A DNA stretch of 64,000 bases, from assembly GCA_037349315.1 (NCBI GenBank), contig JBAIAC010000154.1:1302001-1366000 (forward strand), written 5' to 3'. The notes under the pieces were generated by a model. The model saw nothing but the letters and a program-made list of their open reading frames with translations. It ran no database searches and was not told the DNA's origin. Position 1 is the first letter of the stretch. The number at the start of each line of letters is the position of its first letter. Below are positions 10,026 through 20,181 of the stretch, piece by piece. The position numbers and the translations under genes were made by a program. This DNA is from Chelydra serpentina (Eukaryota; Chordata; Testudines; Chelydridae).

Positions 10026-10397
10026 GGCAGCCTTGGAGACGCTACGCAGAACCCAGCCAATCAGGAAAGTGATAATTCTGGGGTTTTCTGACTTGTGGTG
10101 TAGGAGCGCCTGGGCGGACAATTTTTGTGCCTCCCTTGCTCAAGGTCTCTCTGGCCTCTCTGGCCAGCCCTGCATTTGCTCAACAAGTCGGCACGCAGCA
10201 GTTTGCTGTAGACCCAGAAGCCTTTCTTTCTCCAGACTGTGAGGCCAGTGGGCGTGTGAGGAAGTTGTCCCTTCAGTCCCAGGCAGAGAATGGCCTTTCC
10301 TAGGAAAGCCGAAGTCCTGAAAAGAAAAAAAGATAATGTCAAGGACAGTACTGAAGAGCTGTCTCTTGAAGTTCTTGGGGGGATATGATGTTTTCTA
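10026..10397. other. Duplicated spacer of the Lys-Gln module
   Basis: Starts as in 50446 onward (GGCAGCCTTGGAGA...), then from about 10090 matches 51406-51690 and, inverted, 40020-40310 and 62090-62410. The Gln gene found in the other three modules is missing here, apparently lost next to the Gypsy insertion. No gene seen. Confidence 0.45.
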
Positions 10398-10470
10398 CAC
10401 CTGAGCAAAGACTTGAAGCCTGGACGCTCAGATTAAGAGTCTGGGGCTCTACCAACTGAGCTAGCCAGGC
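10398..10470 (-). tRNA. tRNA-Lys (CTT), degenerate
   Basis: 73 nt, minus strand. Body and D arm (GCCTGGCTAGCTCAGTTGGTAGAGC) are Lys-type and the anticodon loop ACTCTTAAT carries CTT. Position 7-66 is C-C, and the T stem CAGGC/CTTTG has a C-C mismatch and two G-U pairs. The paralogue at 51691-51763 has intact stems and anticodon TTT. It is probably weak or inactive. Confidence 0.72.
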
Positions 10471-10825
10471 TCACATGAGAGAAGGGCAAGACTGGTGCAA
10501 AATAGAAACTAGTCAAAGAAAAAGAGGGCAGGAAACAATACAGAAAACTTGCTACTCTGGGTCCCTTAGCAGCCCTAGCCCCAGCCTGCTCCTCCATCTG
10601 GTGCCCAGAGAGCATCCAGAGACGAGGGAGCGTTGTGTGTTTTCCACACCTGAGCAATATAATGATGCTGCAATAACTTTGCAGTGCAGACCTGGCCAAG
10701 GATTCACACACACAGAAGCTTGCAAGGAAAACGTCACCTGCTCCTCTGCTTTGCAGAATCCAAACACAAGCAAAGGCCCAGGTTGGGTCTGGTAGGGAGT
10801 CAGGTGTGGTTAGGTGGCAGGGGCA
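10471..10825. other. Spacer, no gene seen
   Basis: Part (10620-10790) matches 15180-15350 and, more loosely, the sequence upstream of the Thr genes at 34772 and 58516 (CACCTGCTCCTCTGCTTTGCAGAATCC). This is the conserved upstream flank of the Thr module. Confidence 0.45.
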
Positions 10826-10899
10826 GGCACCATGGCTTAGCTGGTTAAAGCACCTGTCTTGTAAACAGGAGAGCCTGGGTTCAACTCCCAGTGGTGCCT
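10826..10899 (+). tRNA. tRNA-Thr (TGT)
   Basis: 74 nt. Acceptor GGCACCA/TGGTGCC is perfect; D arm GCTTAGCTGGTTAAAGC, anticodon arm CCTGT-CTTGTAA-ACAGG and T arm CTGGG-TTCAACT-CCCAG are all paired. TGT reads ACA codons. The A and B boxes are intact and a T4 run lies about 12 bases downstream. Paralogues of the same module are at 15393 (broken), 34772 (CGT), 50037 (minus strand, AAT) and 58516 (TGT). Confidence 0.92.
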
Positions 10900-11377
10900 T
10901 GTTGAGTGGCTTTTGGGGCACCTGGTATTGGCTAATCTCAGAAGACAAGATTCAGAGCAAGATGGGACTTTGATCTAGCCCAGTGTGGCTGTTTTTATGG
11001 TTTAAATTACACTCCCAGGCACTGATAACAGAGTTACTGAAAGTTCGGGAGTTAAGAGCTGATAGGTCCATGTTCCAGTCCCCTCCCAGACAACCCCTCC
11101 CTCTGGGACAGGGGCAGGTCTGACTCTCACACCAAATGGCTCCTTGTGGCTGCCAGAATTTGTGGGCGGCTCATTTAGTTTCCACCCAGGGTGGAGTCCT
11201 GCTTTGTGTGAAAAACACACGACGCTCCCTCGGTTGCCTCCTTTTGGCTGGTGCACACACGGCAATGCCTTGTCTGGGGACAAAACTGCGCTGATTTGGC
11301 GAGAAAATAAAACCACCTCGACGAGAGGCCTGGAACTTTTAGCAATGAACTTAGAGTGACACCGTGTCAGTGTAAAC
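10900..11377. other. Spacer, no gene seen
   Basis: 10990-11200 matches 34940-35120 and 58690-58870, the downstream flank of the Thr module. 11205-11315 is the reverse complement of about 15085-15195, a short inverted duplication. No gene recognised. Confidence 0.45.
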
Positions 11378-11785
11378 CAGGGGTCTCAAACATGCGGCCC
11401 ACGGAGCTCTTCCCTGCAGCCCACCGGGCTCCCTGCGCCCACCCCTTTAAAAAAAAAATATATATATATTTTTACCCCCAGGCAGTTCCTACCACCAGAC
11501 AGTTGTACTGGCAGCGGGAACTGCCTGGGGGAGCGGGGGGGCACGGGGAGCCCAGCAGGCCACAGGGAAGAGCTTCGCGGTTTCTGGGAGGGAGGGGGGA
11601 CGAGCGGGAAGTCGTGCTCACAGGGGCAGAGGCGGAGAAGGGATGAAGAAGGGGCAGGGCCTAATGGAAGGGGTGGAGTGGGGGCGGGTCGGGGGCAGCG
11701 AGGGGGCGGGGTCAGTGATGAGGCCCTCGGGCCAATGCACTAGTCCTCATGCGGCCCTCGTGGTAATTTGAGTTTGAGACCCCTG
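11378..11785. mobile_element. hAT-type nonautonomous DNA transposon, complete
   Basis: 408 bp bounded by a 14-bp perfect terminal inverted repeat, CAGGGGTCTCAAAC and GTTTGAGACCCCTG, and flanked by a perfect 8-bp target duplication GTGTAAAC (11370-11377 and 11786-11793). An 8-bp duplication and CAGGG ends are hallmarks of hAT elements. The interior has a short internal palindrome around CAGGCAGTTCC/GGAACTGCCTG and no transposase frame. Part of a related copy is at 21520-21811. Confidence 0.92.
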
Positions 11786-11793
11786 GTGTAAAC

Positions 11794-12545
11794 GCTGCTG
11801 GTCACTATATCCCCAGAACTGGCCTCCGCCAGTATCCCACAATGCCCGCCGGGAACTCCCTGCCCTGCGATCCTGCTCCAGAGGCTGGGCCCCTCCCCTC
11901 TCATCGCTACGGGAAGTTCTGACGGCTGAGCCTGCTGCTCTGCTCCGGCAGCAAGGAGCAAATTCACTGCCGGGGGATGCTGCTCCCCCGCACGGCCAAC
12001 ACGGAGCTGGGGGGCGGAAGCTTCCCCTATCTCATTACTGGGGTGTCCCCCTCCCCCTGCCTCAGGACTGGTTGCTACCGTTGCTTCCAGCAGCTGTCTG
12101 AGCTTAGCGACAGCATGCGACACACTCACTCTTCCCCAACACACACACACACACACACAGTCACGCACTCTCTGCCCTGCCACACACACTGCAGTGGAGA
12201 AGCAGCTGGCAATCTAGTAGGCTGCCCATGGAACAATGGGACAGAGAAACCTGCATCATGTGATGCTGCACCGGCCCATGAGCCATTGCAAACCCCTCCC
12301 AAAGCCCCCTGCGGCCGGTTGCACAGTGCGATAGCTACCCACAATGCACTGCTCTTTGGGGCAATGCAAGAGTCGCTAGAGTGGATGCGCTCTGGTGACA
12401 CAAGGAGCAGAGTGTTTAATTGAAACACTTCAGCTAAAGCAGCATAACTCTGTAGTGTGGACACAGCCTGAGAGTGAGACAAGACCGAGCTCCCCTTGAC
12501 ACCAAGGATGGTCAGGGACTGAAACTAAAGAACCACAAGTTCCTT
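11794..12545. other. Ser-module flank, copy 1
   Basis: 12010-12540 is repeated at 26560-27750 (interrupted) and 52985-53358. It includes an AC microsatellite at 12137-12160 and the stretch CACAATGCACTGCTCTTTGG that precedes each Ser gene on the plus map. No coding frame supported. Confidence 0.5.
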
Positions 12546-12627
12546 CGTAGTTGGCAGTATTCGAACCTGTGCAGGGAAACCCCAATGGATTTCTAGTCCA
12601 TCGCCTTAACCGCTCGGCCACAACTAC
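12546..12627 (-). tRNA. tRNA-Ser (AGA)
   Basis: 82 nt, minus strand, type II. Acceptor GTAGTTG/CAACTAC perfect, discriminator G, anticodon loop ACTAGAAAT gives AGA (A34 is normally edited to inosine, reading UCU/UCC/UCA). The B box GGTTCGAATAC has one departure from GGTTCGANNCC (A for C) that also breaks one T-stem pair. Copies: 53359-53440 (AGA) and 27757-27838 (CGA). Confidence 0.88.
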
Positions 12628-12822
12628 TGGCTTTGTGCAGTTTTCTCACTACACTCTAGTTCTGTTCTCACTGAGTGATCATTTCCAATTGTTTCCTCAG
12701 ATCAGCTTCCACAACACACTCACTGCCGTGCCATTGTGTAAGTGTGTCCATGGCTGAACAGCAAGAATTCCTGCTCATTTCCCTGCTGGCTGGAGCATGA
12801 TGAGAGTGTGTTTGTGGTTAAT

Positions 12823-13208
12823 AAAAAGAAAATAAGAAAAATACCTGTGGCACCTTAGAGACTAACACATTTATTTCAGCAGAAGCTTTCGTGGGTTAAG
12901 AACCCACTTCATCAGACGCATGGAATGGAACGTACAGTGAGCAGATATTTATACATTCTGAGAAACATGAAAAGGTGGGAGGGTCTATATCAACGTTAAG
13001 AGGCTAATGAGTTCAAAGGGGCTGTTATCAGTAGGAAAGAAACTTTTGAAGTGATAATCTACATGGCCCATTGCAGACAGTTGACACAAAGGTGTTAAGG
13101 AGGGGAAATAAATTCAATTACCGTAATGACCGAGCCATTCACAGTCAATATTCAAGCCTAAGGTAATGGTATCTAGTTTGCATATTAATTCCAATTCCGC
13201 AGTTTCCC
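12823..13208 (-). mobile_element. Penelope-like element, 5'-truncated, with hammerhead-like core
   Basis: Minus strand. The frame from about 13203 to 13114 reads TAELELICKLDTITLGLNI and stops, resembling the C-terminus of the GIY-YIG endonuclease of Penelope-like elements (E..x.I..LDT....GLN). Downstream, 12915-12887 reads CTGATGA, stem GTGGGTT/AACCCAC, then GAAA, the conserved core of a hammerhead ribozyme; a proper stem III and NUH cleavage site are not clear. Flanks GTTAAT/GTTAGT look like a target duplication. The paralogous sites at 28029 and 53634 are empty, so it inserted after the duplication. Confidence 0.7.
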
Positions 13209-14090
13209 GTTAGTGACGTTGCTGTAGATTGTTGTCCATTTCCTGCCTTGATAATTCAGACAGTCCCTTTCCAGTCATATCCCCACCGAGGGACATCGGA
13301 GCTCTCCACGATCCCCTTGTCATCAGCAAACAAGGGACGTTTTCCACTGCCCAGGAGACCCCAGCCAGGGACTAAAGGCAGCTCCTGGACTTTCCCTTTC
13401 TCCCTTCTGGGAAATCCAGTTCAAGTTTTTACAAGGAGCTAAAGAAGCCTCAACCCCACCTGTGAATTAATGCCACATTCCTCACGACTTGACAGAAACA
13501 AATGTCATTTCAATCCCAGGTGAGTCCACTTCAGTCATTCCTCAGCCTGATTCCTTCACCCTCGTGCCTTCGGGCCTTGTGCCATCGGGTGGGTGTTTCG
13601 TTTCCCTCCATTTCACACACAGACACAATTTCCTTTGCTCCATGAACAGCAAAACCTCCCTGTGTCTCTAGCCTGAGCCAGGGCTTTCCACAGGCACCGA
13701 CTCGACTTTAGCAGGCGCCGGTGGGTGCTCGTGCCCCCTCCCGCCCCCACCCCAACTCCTCCCGTGGCCCCATCCCCATTCCAACCCCTTCCCCAAATCT
13801 CTGCCCCCTCCCCTGGGTGTGCCACATTTCCCCTCCACCGCCCTCCCTCCCAGGCTTGCCGTGCGCAAGGAGGGAGGGAGGGAGGGGGAGAAGTGGTGGT
13901 GCGCTCAAGGGAGGAGGCAGAGGCGGAACGGAGGTGATCTGGGGTGGGGGGGGTAGGGCTGCAGGATGTAACCCTTGGGGGGAGGACAGAGGAACCGGTC
14001 CCCACCCCAGCTCACCACCTCCCCTGAGCGCTCTGGACGTGACCAGGAATCATTTGGCTCCTGGTACACAAGGCAACTTAAAATGCTGAG
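13209..14090. other. Spacer with C-rich tract, no gene seen
   Basis: 13209-13270 continues the Ser-module flank. 13725-13950 is C-rich then G-rich, similar in style to the interior of the hAT copy at 21520-21660 (CCCCATTCCAACCCCTTCCCCAAATC) and probably a fragment of that family. Several short open frames here are compositional. Confidence 0.4.
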
Positions 14091-14156
14091 TGCCCAGACA
14101 TGGGGCTTGAACCCCCGACTAAGAGCTTGATGCTCCACTGACTGGGTTAGCCCAGT
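14091..14156 (-). pseudogene. tRNA-Lys-like pseudogene, copy 1
   Basis: Minus strand, about 66 nt. Retains a Lys-like D arm, a CTT-containing loop (AGCTCTTAG) and a B box (GGTTCAAGCCC), but the acceptor ends (ACTGGGC and TCTGGGC) do not pair and the body is about 7 nt short. Equivalent relics lie at 30247-30313 and 55684-55748, with the same shortened form. Confidence 0.6.
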
Positions 14157-15392
14157 TCAGTGAGTGTAGCTGCCCCCTTCCACCGCAAGAGCGAGCAGGT
14201 AAAACAAAGGCAAAAAAGGCTTTTTCTAGTTAAATATTGGATCCAGGAGAAAACACCGTTCGACAAAGAAAAACAAAACCACAGACAGAAATGCCATTGG
14301 AAATACAAATAAAGGCCAATGCAATCCCCATCGCAGTCTGGTATCCAGGGCTGGGTTAGTTTTTGTGGGCCTGGTGCCAAACATATTTCTAGGCCCCCCT
14401 GTGGAATGAAGGGGCCAGGGGCAAGAGCACTGTGGGGCATTGGGGGGGAAGGATTGGTCCCCAGCTGGAGCGAGGCAGGGGTCAGGGGCCAGATGAGCAC
14501 AGTAGGACATGGAGGGAGGATTAGTCACTGCTGACTGGAGCAAGGCAGGGGCTGGGTCAATAGCACAGTGGGGCGGGAGCTAGGGTTGGTCCCTAGAGCA
14601 AAGGAGGGGCCAGGGGTAAACTGCAAGCGCAGAAGGGCTGGGGAGGGGTAAACAGGCTCCCCCTCCCCACCCCTGCCCACATAGAGCGGGTACCTACCTT
14701 CTCCCTGGGTCTAGCCCCTTCTCTGCGTCTCTCTGCACTGAGCTGAGGGTGGGGGGCACTGAGCACAGGGCTGGGGGTGCAGGGTCTGGGAGGGAGTTCG
14801 GGGGCAGGAGCAGGCTGGGGGTTGGGGTGCAGGGTCTGTCCAGGAGCCAGGGTGAGGGAGGGGTCTCAGGCCTGGGGCAGGAGGTTGGGGTGTGGAGCGC
14901 TGACCTGGGGCAGCTCCCGTTTGGTGCGAGGGGGGCAGGTAGGAATCTGGGAGGGGTGTACAGGACCTCCTCTTTGGTGCTGGGGGTGGGGATGTGGGGG
15001 GGTGCAGGAGTCAGGACTGGGGGATGGGGGGCTGGGTATGTGTCACTCTCAGTTTGCTGCAAAAAGCTCCAGGCCTCTCATCGAGGTGTTTTTATTTTCT
15101 CGCCAAAAGAGGGCAGTTTTGTCACCAGACGTGGCATTGCCGTGTGTGCACCAGCCAAAAGGAGGCGACCGAGGGAGCATCGTGTGTTTTTCACACACCT
15201 GAGCAATATAATGATGCTGCAATAACTTTGTAGTGCAGACCTGGCCAAGGATTCACACACACACAGCTTGCAAGGAAAACATCACCTGCTCCTCTGCTTT
15301 GCAGAATCCAAACACAAGCAACGCTTGTCAGGCCCAGGTCGGGTCTGGCAGGGAATCAGGTGTGGGCAGACCCCATCCCTCAGCCATGGGCA
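14157..15392. other. Spacer, G-rich repeats, no gene seen
   Basis: 14340-15040 is built from G-rich phrases (GCAGGGTCTGGGAGGGAG and similar) like the interior of nonautonomous hAT elements; I cannot find clean ends. 15085-15195 is an inverted copy of 11205-11315. 15180-15390 matches the upstream flank of the Thr module. Confidence 0.4.
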
Positions 15393-15467
15393 GGCACCAT
15401 GGCTTAGCTAGATTAAAACACCTGTTTTGTAAACAAGAGATCCTAGGTTCAACTCCCAGTGGTGGCT
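15393..15467 (+). pseudogene. tRNA-Thr (TGT) pseudogene
   Basis: 75 nt. The Thr body is recognisable, with TGT in the loop, but an extra base lies in the D loop (GCTAGATTAAAAC), the anticodon stem has one broken pair (CCTGT/ACAAG) and the acceptor 3' side is TGGTGGC in place of TGGTGCC. The B box GGTTCAACTCC survives. A T4 run follows directly. Confidence 0.8.
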
Positions 15468-15496
15468 TTTAAGGCACCTGTTATTGGCTACTGTCA

Positions 15497-15620
15497 GAAG
15501 AACTGCCTTCCAAGGGAAGCAGTTGGGGCAAAAGATCTATCTGGCTTCAAGATTAAGCTAGATAAATGTACGGAGGGGATGGTTTCATGGGATAACATGA
15601 ACTTGGCAATTAACTGACCT
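15497..15620 (+). mobile_element. CR1 LINE fragment
   Basis: Codes for CLPREAVGAKDLSGFKIKLD, matching the protein end encoded at 6480-6560. It lacks the 3' tail because the 57-bp tandem array begins just behind it. Confidence 0.75.
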
Positions 15621-15633
15621 TTCAGTGGGTGGC

Positions 15634-16308
15634 CAGGTGGGGTAATGCACGCAGCATCTCTCAGAGAGCAACAGTGACACCGGGTGGCCACGTGGGGTAA
15701 TGCACACAGCGTCTCTCTCAGAGAGCAACAGTGACACCGGGTGGCCACGTGGGGTAATGCACACAGCATCTCTCTCAGAGAGCGACAGTGACACCGGGTG
15801 GCCACGTGGGGTAATGCACACAGCGTCTCTCTCAGAGAGCAACAGTGACACCGGGTGGCCACGTGGGGTAATGCACACAGCGTCTCTCTCAGAGAGCAAC
15901 AGTGACACCGGGTGGCCACGTGGGGTAATGCACGCAGCATCTCTCAGAGAGCAACAGTGACACCGGGTGGCCACGTGGGGTAATGCACACAGCGTCTCTC
16001 TCAGAGAGCAACAGTGACACTGGGTGGCCACGTGGGGTAATGCACACAGCATCTCTCTCAGAGAGCAACAGCGACACCGGGTGGCCACATGGGGTAACGC
16101 ACACAGCGTCTCTCTCAGAGAGCGACAGTGACACCGGGTGGCCACGTGGGGTAATGCACACAGCATCTCTCTCAGAGAGCGACAGTGACACCGAGTGGCC
16201 ACGTGGGGTAATGCACACAGCGTCTCTCTCAGAGAGCAACAGTGACACCGGGTGGCCACGTGGGGTAATGCACACAGCGTCTCTCTCAGAGAGCAACAGT
16301 GACACCGG
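15634..16308 (-). repeat. 57-bp minisatellite array, copy 1 (about 12 units)
   Basis: Tandem 57-bp unit in the orientation opposite to the arrays at 35.8 and 59.5 kb. The unit holds the palindrome CCACGTGG (an E-box) and a CTCTCTGAGAGAG inverted repeat. Because 57 is divisible by three and the unit lacks stops, several frames stay open on both strands (19-residue repeats such as HTASLSESNSDTGWPRGVM). These frames are not genes. Some units are 2 bp short and shift the frame. Confidence 0.95.
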
Positions 16309-16335
16309 GTATATATATTATATATATATTTATAC
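16309..16335. repeat. AT-rich simple repeat at array edge
   Basis: Alternating TA (TATATATATTATATATATAT) directly between the 57-bp array and the inverted cassette X. Likely easily unwound DNA at a junction. Confidence 0.8.
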
Positions 16336-17015
16336 GCAACTCCCCATAAAGCCTTATGGGGTACACTGTCACACACCCCTCCACCCACACAAACACACCC
16401 CACACACCCCTACACCTCTCCTGGTGGTGGGAGGGGAACGGGAAATGACAAAAGAAGTAAGAGATGAAGAGAAAGGAGGGAGGGATGGAGGAAAAGGTCA
16501 AACAAAAAAGGACAAACTCTAATGTCCCCAGTGATTCTGAGGGACAAAATCCTAAATGGGGAATTAAATTCTGCCATCTGAAGCTACTGTTTTCCATGCC
16601 GAGAATTCAGCTGGCACCAGATGGATCAGACTGAACAGGTTCCAAACCTCTCGGAGGCTCGTACCTTCTAACCAGGGACGTCTGTTTTCTAGGAAAGTCT
16701 GTAAAAGGAAAGGAGAAAACTCCAAAGAGGTTCCTCCTGGCGCTCACATACGTGAACCCTAATACTCTCTCAGTCCTCCGAGAGAGACCTCGACAAGGAG
16801 ACTTGCTGAAGCAAAGCCACGGGGGTCTCCGAGGTTTCCCTGGCCCTGCGCCCCTGGCCTGGCCTGGCTGATGTCAGCATCTCTCTGTGAGGTCACCGCC
16901 TCCCCACCACCTTTGACCAATAGGCCGAGGTCCTGCAAAAGGCCTTTGTGATGTCACTGCCTCACCCACCCCCTCCCCTGCAGTACTAATGTCCTGCCGC
17001 TGGCCAGACACTTGG
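16336..17015 (-). other. Cassette X, inverted copy 2
   Basis: Reverse complement of 3089-3735 and 44985-45605, including the ATTGG box, CRE-like elements, the pyrimidine tract and the donor-like site (GTACGA here). It abuts the 57-bp array through the TA tract. Confidence 0.7.
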
Positions 17016-17137
17016 GAGGTTTGAGCTACTCCCTGGGGATCACCCCACTCAATGAGTGTTCATTCTAGGAAGCAAGCCGGCTAGACAGTAAAACATCAGA
17101 GGCTGCTCCCAATGCTACACTCACTTTTTCAGAAATT

Positions 17138-17365
17138 AGTAGACTTTATGGTCAGACGAGACCATTAGAACATCTAGTCTGACCCCCTGCATCTCACAGG
17201 CCTCCTGTGTACCACAAGAGCTACTTTTGGGCAAACACATTCCAGAAAGGCATCTAGTCTTCATTAAATGTCATCAAGAGATGGAGAATCCACCACTTCC
17301 CTTGGTACCTTGTTCCTGTGATGAATCATCCTCGCTGTTCAATAATCCTCCCTGATTTGTAATTT
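17138..17365 (-). mobile_element. CR1 LINE 3' end, antisense
   Basis: Reads on the minus strand as ...CTAATGGTCTCGTCTGACC then ATAAAGTCTA, the CR1 3' signature, preceded by the decayed end of ORF2. No intact frame. Confidence 0.7.
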
Positions 17366-17374
17366 GTCCCAATT

Positions 17375-17741
17375 TTTCACACGCGCTGTCTGGTCACCCT
17401 AAGCCTCCAGCATGGCAGTGGGGAGCACAGGCTACCGGATGCACAGAGATGGGAGATCACCCTGCAGCCCCCTCCCCCAGGACACAGACCCCCAGGACAA
17501 AGGCTTCACCTTTCTGCAATGACATGCCCGCGCTGTTGGGGAGGGACACATGACCACGCTTGTGGCTTCCCTTTGCTTCCCCATAAGAAAGTCATTTTTT
17601 TGCAGGGGAACAAATAAATCTGCGGGACGGGGGCGGGGGCAGGGGGACAGGGGGTGGGAGTTAAGAGGAGCCTATATACAAAAAAGACCCAAAAATCGGG
17701 ACTGACCCTATAAAATCGGCACATCTGGTCACCCTATGCTG
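17375..17741 (-). mobile_element. Short inverted-repeat DNA element, split or doubled copy
   Basis: TCTGGTCACCCTA ends occur at about 17390-17402 and 17726-17738, and the interior wording GACAGGGGGTGGG ... CCTATATAC ... GGGACTGACCCTATAAAAT is that of 44811-44932. An unrelated stretch (about 17403-17640) separates the ends. Confidence 0.6.
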
Positions 17742-17782
17742 GCTCCACATTTATTTATTGACAAATAAAAATATTGTGCACA

Positions 17783-17815
17783 GATTTTTATTTTATTTTA
17801 TTTTATTTTATTTTT
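17783..17815. repeat. TTTTA microsatellite
   Basis: About six TTTTA units following TGCACAGATT. Confidence 0.9.
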
Positions 17816-17887
17816 TGGGCAGAATCCCTTCAGGAGTAAAACCTACTTGGCCAAACTCAGCTGCCCTGTGAATAGATGCTGCAGGCT

Positions 17888-18554
17888 GAATACTGAGTGG
17901 GTGCCTCAGTTTCCCCTATGCCTCAGTTTCCCCTATGCCTTTCTTAAGTCTCTAGGTGGGATAAGGGGTGTGATTGTTTCAAAGCCCTAGAGGGCCAGTG
18001 TGATGAAACAGAATGGCCGACACCCTGTCTCCTGGCAACCCATGGCCTGGGCCCCTCCCCTGCAAAGGTGCCGGCTGAAGGGTTTGGGGAACAAAGGGAT
18101 CAGGTGATCTCCTGGCCCGGGAAGGAGACAAAGGCAGAGGAGGGGCTGGAGAGTTCGGAGCTGGCTGGGCACATGGAGGGAGGTCCAGATGGGCTCTGGC
18201 CTCCCCACCCCCCAAGATGGACCTGACTGAGGGGTCCTGTTCTCTGTACCTACAAGCTCTGGTTTAGACCCTGTTCCTGTCGTCTAATAAACCTTCTGTT
18301 TCACTGGCCGGCTGAGAGTCACGTCTGACGGTGGAGTCGGGGGCAGAGCCCTCTGGCTTCCCCAGGAGCCTCACCCGGGCGGACTCGCTGCGGTGAAGAA
18401 GGGGATGCTGAATGCTCCGGGTCAGACCCAGGAAGGTGGAAGCTGGGGAAGCTTCTTGCCCTGGAGACAGTCGGCTCAGCGAGGAGGCTCCTCCAGAGTC
18501 CTGACTGGCTTCGTAGGGAGCAGTTCCAGAGAATCGCCCGGGGACTCTGTGACA
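17888..18554 (+). mobile_element. LTR, 5'-truncated (family of 31031 and 56470)
   Basis: Contains the wording GGGTGCCTCAGTTTCCCC, GTCTAATAAACCTTCTG (poly(A) signal) and ends GGGGACTCTGTGACA. The same units form the LTRs at 31031-31657 and 56470-57050, which begin TGTAAC. The 5' end is missing here. Directly behind its end come the first bases of the 68-bp unit (GGGGCATCGGCAGAGCAG). Confidence 0.65.
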
Positions 18555-18589
18555 GGGGCATCGGCAGAGCAGTGACTGGGGAGCCCAGC

Positions 18590-19668
18590 CCCCCACAGCC
18601 CCTCCCCCTCACACTGACACCCCCATGGACCCTCCCCCTCACAGCCCCTCCCCCTTACACTGACACCCCCATGGACCCTCCCCCTCACAGCCCCTCCCCC
18701 TCACACTGACACCCCCATGGACCCTCCCCTCACAGCCCCTCCCTTCACACTGACACCCCCATGGACCCTCCCCCTCACAGCCCCTCCCCCTCACATTGAC
18801 AACCCCATGGACCCTCCCCATCACAGCCCCTCCCCCTCACACTGACACCCTCACAGCCCCTCCCCCGCACAGCCCCTCCCCTCACACTGACACCCCCATG
18901 GACCCTCCCCCTCACAGCCCCTCCCCCTCACACTGACACCCCCATGGAGCCTCCCCCTCACAGCCCCTCCCCCTCACACTGACACCTCCATGGACCCTCC
19001 CCCTCACAGCCCCTCCCCCTCACACTGACACCCCCATGGACCCTCCCCCTCACAGCCCCTCCACCTCACTCTGACTCCCCCATTGACCCTCCTCCTCACA
19101 GCCCCTCCCCCTCACACTGACACCCCGATGGACCCTCCCCATCACAGCCCCTCCCCCTCACACTGACACCCTCACAGCCCCTCCCCCTCACAGCCCCTCC
19201 CCTCACACTGACACCCCCATGGAGCCTCCCCCTCACATCCCCTCCCCCTCACACTGACACCTCCATGGACCCTCCCCCTCACAGCCCCTCCCCCTCACAC
19301 TGACACCCCCATGGACCCTCCCCCTCACAGCCCCTCCACCTCACTCTGACTCCCCCATTGACCCTCCTCCTCACAGCCCCTCCCCCTCACACTGACACCC
19401 CCATGGACCCTCCCCATCACAGACCCTCCCCCTCACACTGACACCCTCACAGCCCCTCCCCCTCACAGCCCCTCCCCTCACACTGACACCCCCATGGACC
19501 CTCCCCATCACAGCCCCTCCCCCTCACACTGACACCCTCACAGCCCCTCCCCTCACAGCCCCTCCCCCTCACACTGACACCCTCACAGCCCCTCCCCTCA
19601 CAGCCCCTCCCCCTCACACTGACTCCCCCATGGACCCTCCCCCTCACAGCCCCTCCCCTCACACACGC
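18590..19668. repeat. 46-bp C-rich minisatellite array
   Basis: About 23 units built from CCTCCCCCTCACAG, CCCCTCCCCCTCACAC and TGACACCCCCATGGAC, with shortened units. A marked variant with ACTCTGACTCCCCCATTGAC recurs near 19061 and 19337, so blocks of about six units (276 bp) have themselves been duplicated. C-runs could form G-quadruplexes on the opposite strand. Open frames on the minus strand (CEGEGPWGCQ repeats) are artefacts. Confidence 0.93.
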
Positions 19669-20181
19669 AGGGACTTGTTTGCTGGGCTCTGACATTACAA
19701 AGCCAGGGGGGAGGTTTCTGAGGATTTACTCCCTGAGCCCCTCCCCCTCTCACCGCTCCCCTGAGTGCAGAGGGGCTGGGCTCAGGCAGCCAGTTTCACC
19801 CAGGGATTTCCCAGCCCAGGCCCCCGAGTCTCCTCTGCCCGTATCTACCAGTGACACTGCACGTGGGCGGCGGCTACAAGGGGCTCGGGGAGGCTGAACC
19901 TCCCCAACGGGGCAAGAAATGCTGGTGGGACGCACCCCCCTTGGAGGGGGGCTGGGCCGCTGCCTTGGGACAGACCCTCCTGAGGAGTGGGGGAGCCACC
20001 GGCACTCAGACCTCACGCACAGGCCTGGCTCTCGCCTTCAGCCCAGGCAGCCAGAGAGGCCGGGGAGCTCCCTGGCAGTCCCACACCTCAGCCACCTCCT
20101 GCCTCACGGCCTCGGCTCCTGGCGCTCTGCTGGTCGCCCCCTCGCTTGCAGGCCCAGAGCAAAAAGAAACAAGCACCTGCC
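19669..20181. other. Spacer, no gene seen
   Basis: Flank of the initiator tRNA. 20120-20165 resembles the flank of the decayed initiator copy at 41760-41850 (GGCTCTCGGCCCTCTGCTGATTGCTCC). A long open frame crossing here has no recognisable protein. Confidence 0.4.

Noticed and set aside
13613..14089. Proline- and glycine-rich frames on both strands
   Set aside because: Low-complexity C/G tracts.
15634..16308. CRISPR-like repeat array
   Set aside because: Units follow each other with no unique spacers, and the surrounding DNA is vertebrate.
15585..16403. 272-codon minus-strand frame
   Set aside because: Same 57-bp repeat artefact.
18639..19695. Minus-strand frames with CEGEGPWGCQ repeats
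   Set aside because: Translation of the 46-bp satellite.
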